Shown piece by piece: positions 5,667 through 7,030 of a DNA stretch of 7,030 nt; positions within the stretch are counted from its first letter, which is position 1; the number at the start of each line of letters is the position of its first letter. The notes below the pieces were generated by a model. That model ran no database searches. It saw only the letters and a list, made by a program, of their open reading frames with translations, and was not told where the DNA came from. The DNA comes from JBOHPP01 sp050731755 (GTDB lineage: Bacteria > Methylomirabilota > Methylomirabilia > Rokubacteriales > CSP1-6): NCBI GenBank assembly GCA_050731755.1, contig JBOHPP010000034.1, forward strand, positions 1-7,030, given 5' to 3'. Both the position numbers and the translations under genes were made by a program.

Positions 5667-5708
5667 ATGAGGCGCACGAGGTTGCTGTTGATATTGATAT
5701 GTGCATAA
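5667..5708 (+). pseudogene. Start of a short plus-strand ORF cut by the IS630 element
   Basis: From the ATG at 5667 the frame reads MRRTRLLL and then enters the insertion sequence end, giving ILICA and a TAA at 5706-5708. Basic residues followed by Leu resemble the start of a signal peptide or membrane anchor. Rejoining the flanks across one TA lets the frame run on from 6803 to a stop at 6925, but that part is Arg-rich and does not look like a protein. Either the gene was degraded after insertion or the ATG is fortuitous despite its excellent ribosome binding site. Confidence 0.3.
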
Positions 5709-5720
5709 ATAATAGACATT
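5692..5720. repeat. IS630 left inverted repeat with TA target
   Basis: The 29 bases starting TATTGATATGTGCATAAATA match the reverse complement of 6774-6802 at 27 of 29 positions. The two differences are A/G at the eighth and fourteenth bases. The first two bases are the TA target; the repeat proper is therefore about 27 bases. Similarity ends sharply after AGACATT. Confidence 0.92.
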
Positions 5721-5724
5721 ACGG

Positions 5725-6282
5725 TCACAAAAAAGATGGTAGCTCGGACGCCGTGACAAAGGATCGAATGAGATCCGGACGCGTGCGCGCCTTCTTGGTG
5801 ATGCGGCAGAGGGCCGTCATGAGCTCGTCGAGGTCGTTCGGTCGACCATTCGCGAGGGTGGTCTTGAAGTGGGCCCAGACGAACTCGTCGGGGTTCAGTT
5901 CGGGCGCATAGCCCGGGAACGGCTCGACGTGCAAACGGGGACACCGGGCCAGCAGGGCCCGAACGTCCGGGCCCTTGTGAATGCTGCCGCCGTCCCACAG
6001 GACGATGACATGCCCACGGAGATGGCGGAGTAAGGCGCGAAGGAACACCGCCACCTCCACATGGGTGATGTTGGTATCCGGATGAAAATGGATGTAGAGC
6101 CCCACGCGGCGTCGGCGGGCGCTGACGGTGACGGCCGAGATCGCCGAGATTTTGTCGTGGCGGTACCGATGCCGCACGATCGGGGTGTGGCCTCGCGGCG
6201 CCCAGGTTCGCCGGACGTTTGGGATCAGCAGAAAGCCACATTCGTCCAGGAACACCAGATGGGCGTTCAGGCGCTGCGCGTT
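5725..6282 (-). CDS. IS630 transposase, C-terminal DDE catalytic part (reached by -1 frameshift)
   Basis: After a -1 slip the frame continues NAQRLNAHLVFLDECGF. This part holds the DDE triad of the family: Asp in VFLDECG, Asp in VIVLWDGGSIHKG, and Glu in APELNPDEFVW, the last two about 35 residues apart. The catalytic part is 185 residues including the linker and ends in ELPSFL at the TGA (5725-5727), 4 bases inside the left inverted repeat. A GTG at 6255 could start it alone (176 residues), but the conserved AHLVFLDE segment begins just before that codon, which favours the frameshift product. Joined to the first frame it makes 340 residues (5725-6746), the normal IS630 size. It cuts and joins element ends at TA sites. 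A long second minus frame at 5585-6241 is a shadow. Confidence 0.92.
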   Translation of the reverse strand, partial: NAQRLNAHLVFLDECGFLLIPNVRRTWAPRGHTPIVRHRYRHDKISAISAVTVSARRRRVGLYIHFHPDTNITHVEVAVFLRALLRHLRGHVIVLWDGGSIHKGPDVRALLARCPRLHVEPFPGYAPELNPDEFVWAHFKTTLANGRPNDLDELMTALCRITKKARTRPDLIRSFVTASELPSFL

Positions 6283-6746
6283 TTTTTTACCGCGACCCAG
6301 CGATACCGTTTCCAGCGGGCGATGGCCGCCTCATCGCGCTCGACCGCGCGGCGCTCGGGCTTCTGGCACGACCAGCCGAGGGCCGTGAGCATCCGCCCCA
6401 CGTGGGCCCGATGCAAGCGCACGCCGAAGGCGCGCTGGATCACGGTCGCGATCCGTCGGGTTGTCCAGAGGTCGGTCTCGAAGCCCCATGCCGCGGTGCC
6501 CCGCAGCAGGAGGCGAGCGATCTGCCGCCGCTGCCCGGCCGTCAACTTCGGTGGCCGGCCCGGCGCCGGCCTCGCCGCCAACGCCGTGAGTCCGCGGTGA
6601 CGCACCGCCTCGCGCCAGAGGATCACGGAGCTGTGCGAACACCCGAGCCGTCGGGCGACCTCGGTGACCGAGGCACCCGCCGTCAACAGCTCAATACCTC
6701 GCCGTCGGCGCCGCTCCAACTCCTCGGGGCTTCCCTGTGGTCTCAT
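6267..6746 (-). CDS. IS630 transposase, N-terminal DNA-binding part (first frame)
   Basis: The frame of 159 residues starts at the ATG at 6746, 28 bases inside the right inverted repeat. Residues about 18-50 form a helix-turn-helix (LLTAGASVTEVARRLGCSHS, then SVILWREAVRHRG). GRPPKL at about 63-68 is the conserved link, and a second winged-helix region includes TTRRIATVIQRAFGV and HVGRMLTALGWSCQKPERRA (about 104-142). It would recognise the terminal repeats. It ends KKTRSA just after an A8 tract where a -1 slip joins it to the catalytic frame. The unshifted product lacks all three catalytic acids, so it could act as an inhibitor by occupying the ends, as seen for some other IS families; that is inference. 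Confidence 0.92.
   Translation of the reverse strand: MRPQGSPEELERRRRRGIELLTAGASVTEVARRLGCSHSSVILWREAVRHRGLTALAARPAPGRPPKLTAGQRRQIARLLLRGTAAWGFETDLWTTRRIATVIQRAFGVRLHRAHVGRMLTALGWSCQKPERRAVERDEAAIARWKRYRWVAVKKTRSA
6281..6288 (-). other. Slippery A8 tract for -1 frameshifting in the transposase
   Basis: The plus strand has eight T, read as GTA-AAA-AAA-ACG in the first frame. A -1 step gives AAA-AAC-GCG and leads straight into the catalytic frame without a stop. The first frame stops 14 bases further on (TGA at 6269-6267). A-runs are the usual slip sites of split IS630 transposases. Both ribosomal slippage and polymerase slippage on A8 would give the same fusion. I see no clear downstream stimulating stem. 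Confidence 0.8.
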
Positions 6747-6773
6747 GCCCCAATGGTACCGCCAGAGACGCCG

Positions 6774-6802
6774 AATGTCTATTATTTACGCACACATCAA
6801 TA
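6774..6802. repeat. IS630 right inverted repeat with TA target
   Basis: The stretch ends in CGCACACATCAATA and is the inverted match of 5692-5720, with 27 of 29 identical. The last two bases are the duplicated TA. Its AT-rich core (TAAATAATAGAC on the minus strand) could also supply a -10 box for the transposase, with no clear -35 inside the element. Confidence 0.92.
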
Positions 6803-6899
6803 GCGGCAAACAGGCTCGCTCCGCAACGGGATCACGACTGTCCCCAGGGCCTCCGGCGGCGAGTCGGGAAGCAACGACGCCGATGTAGGGTCGACCAGC
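6803..6899. other. Short intergenic stretch between the IS and the PIN gene
   Basis: I find no gene, hairpin or promoter here that I can support. The minus-strand frame at 6797-7024 and plus-strand frames crossing this stretch are Arg/Ser-rich shadows. Confidence 0.5.
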
Positions 6900-7030
6900 T
6901 CAGCCTCCTGGCGGAAAGGGGTTGACGGCCCGGACAGTCCCGTACGTTCGCCCATGCTCGAAATCCTCCGAGACCAGCTCCGCGAGGCCGTACTCCTCCG
7001 CATAGGCCCACAGGTGCGCGTCAAACCACC
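6900..7030 (-). CDS. C-terminal end of a PIN-domain (VapC-like) protein, start beyond the right edge
   Basis: In the minus frame whose first full codon is at 7028-7026, the window gives the last 42 residues and a TGA (6902-6900). WFDAHLWAYAEEYG followed by LVSEDFEHGRTYG and VRAVNPF is the closing part of the PIN fold as found in VapC-type ribonucleases. Asp3 of the fragment (in FDA) corresponds to the third conserved acid, and SED (20-22) carries the late acidic position; NPF is the usual end of the last strand. PIN proteins cleave RNA using a metal held by these acids and usually pair with an upstream antitoxin gene, which would lie outside this window. The domain is complete at its C-terminus, so nothing suggests that the IS, about 100 bases away, broke it. 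Confidence 0.78.
   Translation of the reverse strand, partial: WFDAHLWAYAEEYGLAELVSEDFEHGRTYGTVRAVNPFPPGG

Larger units (their letters stand above)
5694..6800 (-). mobile_element. Complete IS630-family insertion sequence (IS630/Tc1-mariner superfamily)
   Basis: The element is 1107 bases long, bounded by terminal inverted repeats and a TA on each side (5692-5693 and 6801-6802). TA is the target that IS630 elements duplicate. It encodes a two-frame transposase filling almost the whole length on the minus strand. The ends are AT-rich against a GC-rich host background, while the transposase itself is as GC-rich as the host. Both transposase frames and both ends look intact, so the copy may be active. 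Confidence 0.93.

Noticed and set aside
5446..5706. Minus-strand ORF of 86 codons upstream of the VOC gene
   Set aside because: Its start lies in the inverted repeat of the IS and the rest has no recognisable features or ribosome binding site.
5585..6241. Minus-strand ORF of 218 codons inside and beyond the IS
   Set aside because: It overlaps the DDE-bearing transposase frame in another frame, is Pro/Arg-rich, and crosses the element boundary.
6797..7024. Minus-strand ORF of 75 codons at the right end
   Set aside because: It needs a TTG start and is Ser/Arg-rich; the overlapping frame carries the PIN-domain ending.
1..7030. CRISPR arrays, tRNA or rRNA genes, riboswitches
   Set aside because: I saw no regularly spaced repeats, no cloverleaf with GGTTCGAATCC-type arm, and no rRNA-like conserved stretches.

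Overview
The window is GC-rich throughout, apart from the ends of one insertion sequence, and reads as chromosomal DNA from an uncultured-type, high-GC soil or subsurface bacterium. No rRNA, tRNA or marker gene is present, so this rests only on base composition and gene families (ECF sigma/zinc anti-sigma, DUF3179, VOC, SRPBCC, PIN). A phylum cannot be assigned; Rokubacteria/NC10-like or other high-GC lineages are guesses. Almost every gene lies on the minus strand, so the order below follows transcription from the right edge to the left.

Right part (about 5000-7030). The right edge carries the last 42 residues of a PIN-domain (VapC-like) protein. Next is a complete 1107-bp IS630-family element (5694-6800). 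It has near-perfect terminal inverted repeats, flanking TA dinucleotides and a transposase split into two frames, which a -1 slip on an A8 tract would join into 340 residues. The left end of the element sits 27 bases after an ATG with a perfect Shine-Dalgarno sequence, so it may have cut a small gene. A VOC (glyoxalase-like) protein follows. It ends against two hairpins that separate it from a plus-strand remnant of a CBS domain.

Middle part (about 4200-4650). This stretch holds two small ORFs with good ribosome binding sites: a 40-residue peptide with a signal sequence and a 58-residue single-membrane-segment protein. A strong GC hairpin lies between them.

Left part (1-4165). A SRPBCC/AHSA1-like protein is followed by a tightly packed set. 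It consists of an ECF-type sigma-70 factor, its membrane-anchored zinc-finger (HxxxCxxC) anti-sigma factor (ATGA overlap) and an exported DUF3179 protein 5 bases further on. Behind these come a short exported protein that looks like the start of a truncated redoxin, and a multi-pass membrane protein of unknown family that runs off the left edge. The likely logic is an envelope-stress or redox-responsive sigma/anti-sigma pair co-transcribed with exported proteins it may control. The pair and the overlap are seen directly; the signal and the regulon are inference. Nothing here amounts to a clearly new system. The best leads are the sigma/anti-sigma/DUF3179 operon with its unidentified membrane partner, the small peptides, and the IS insertion site.
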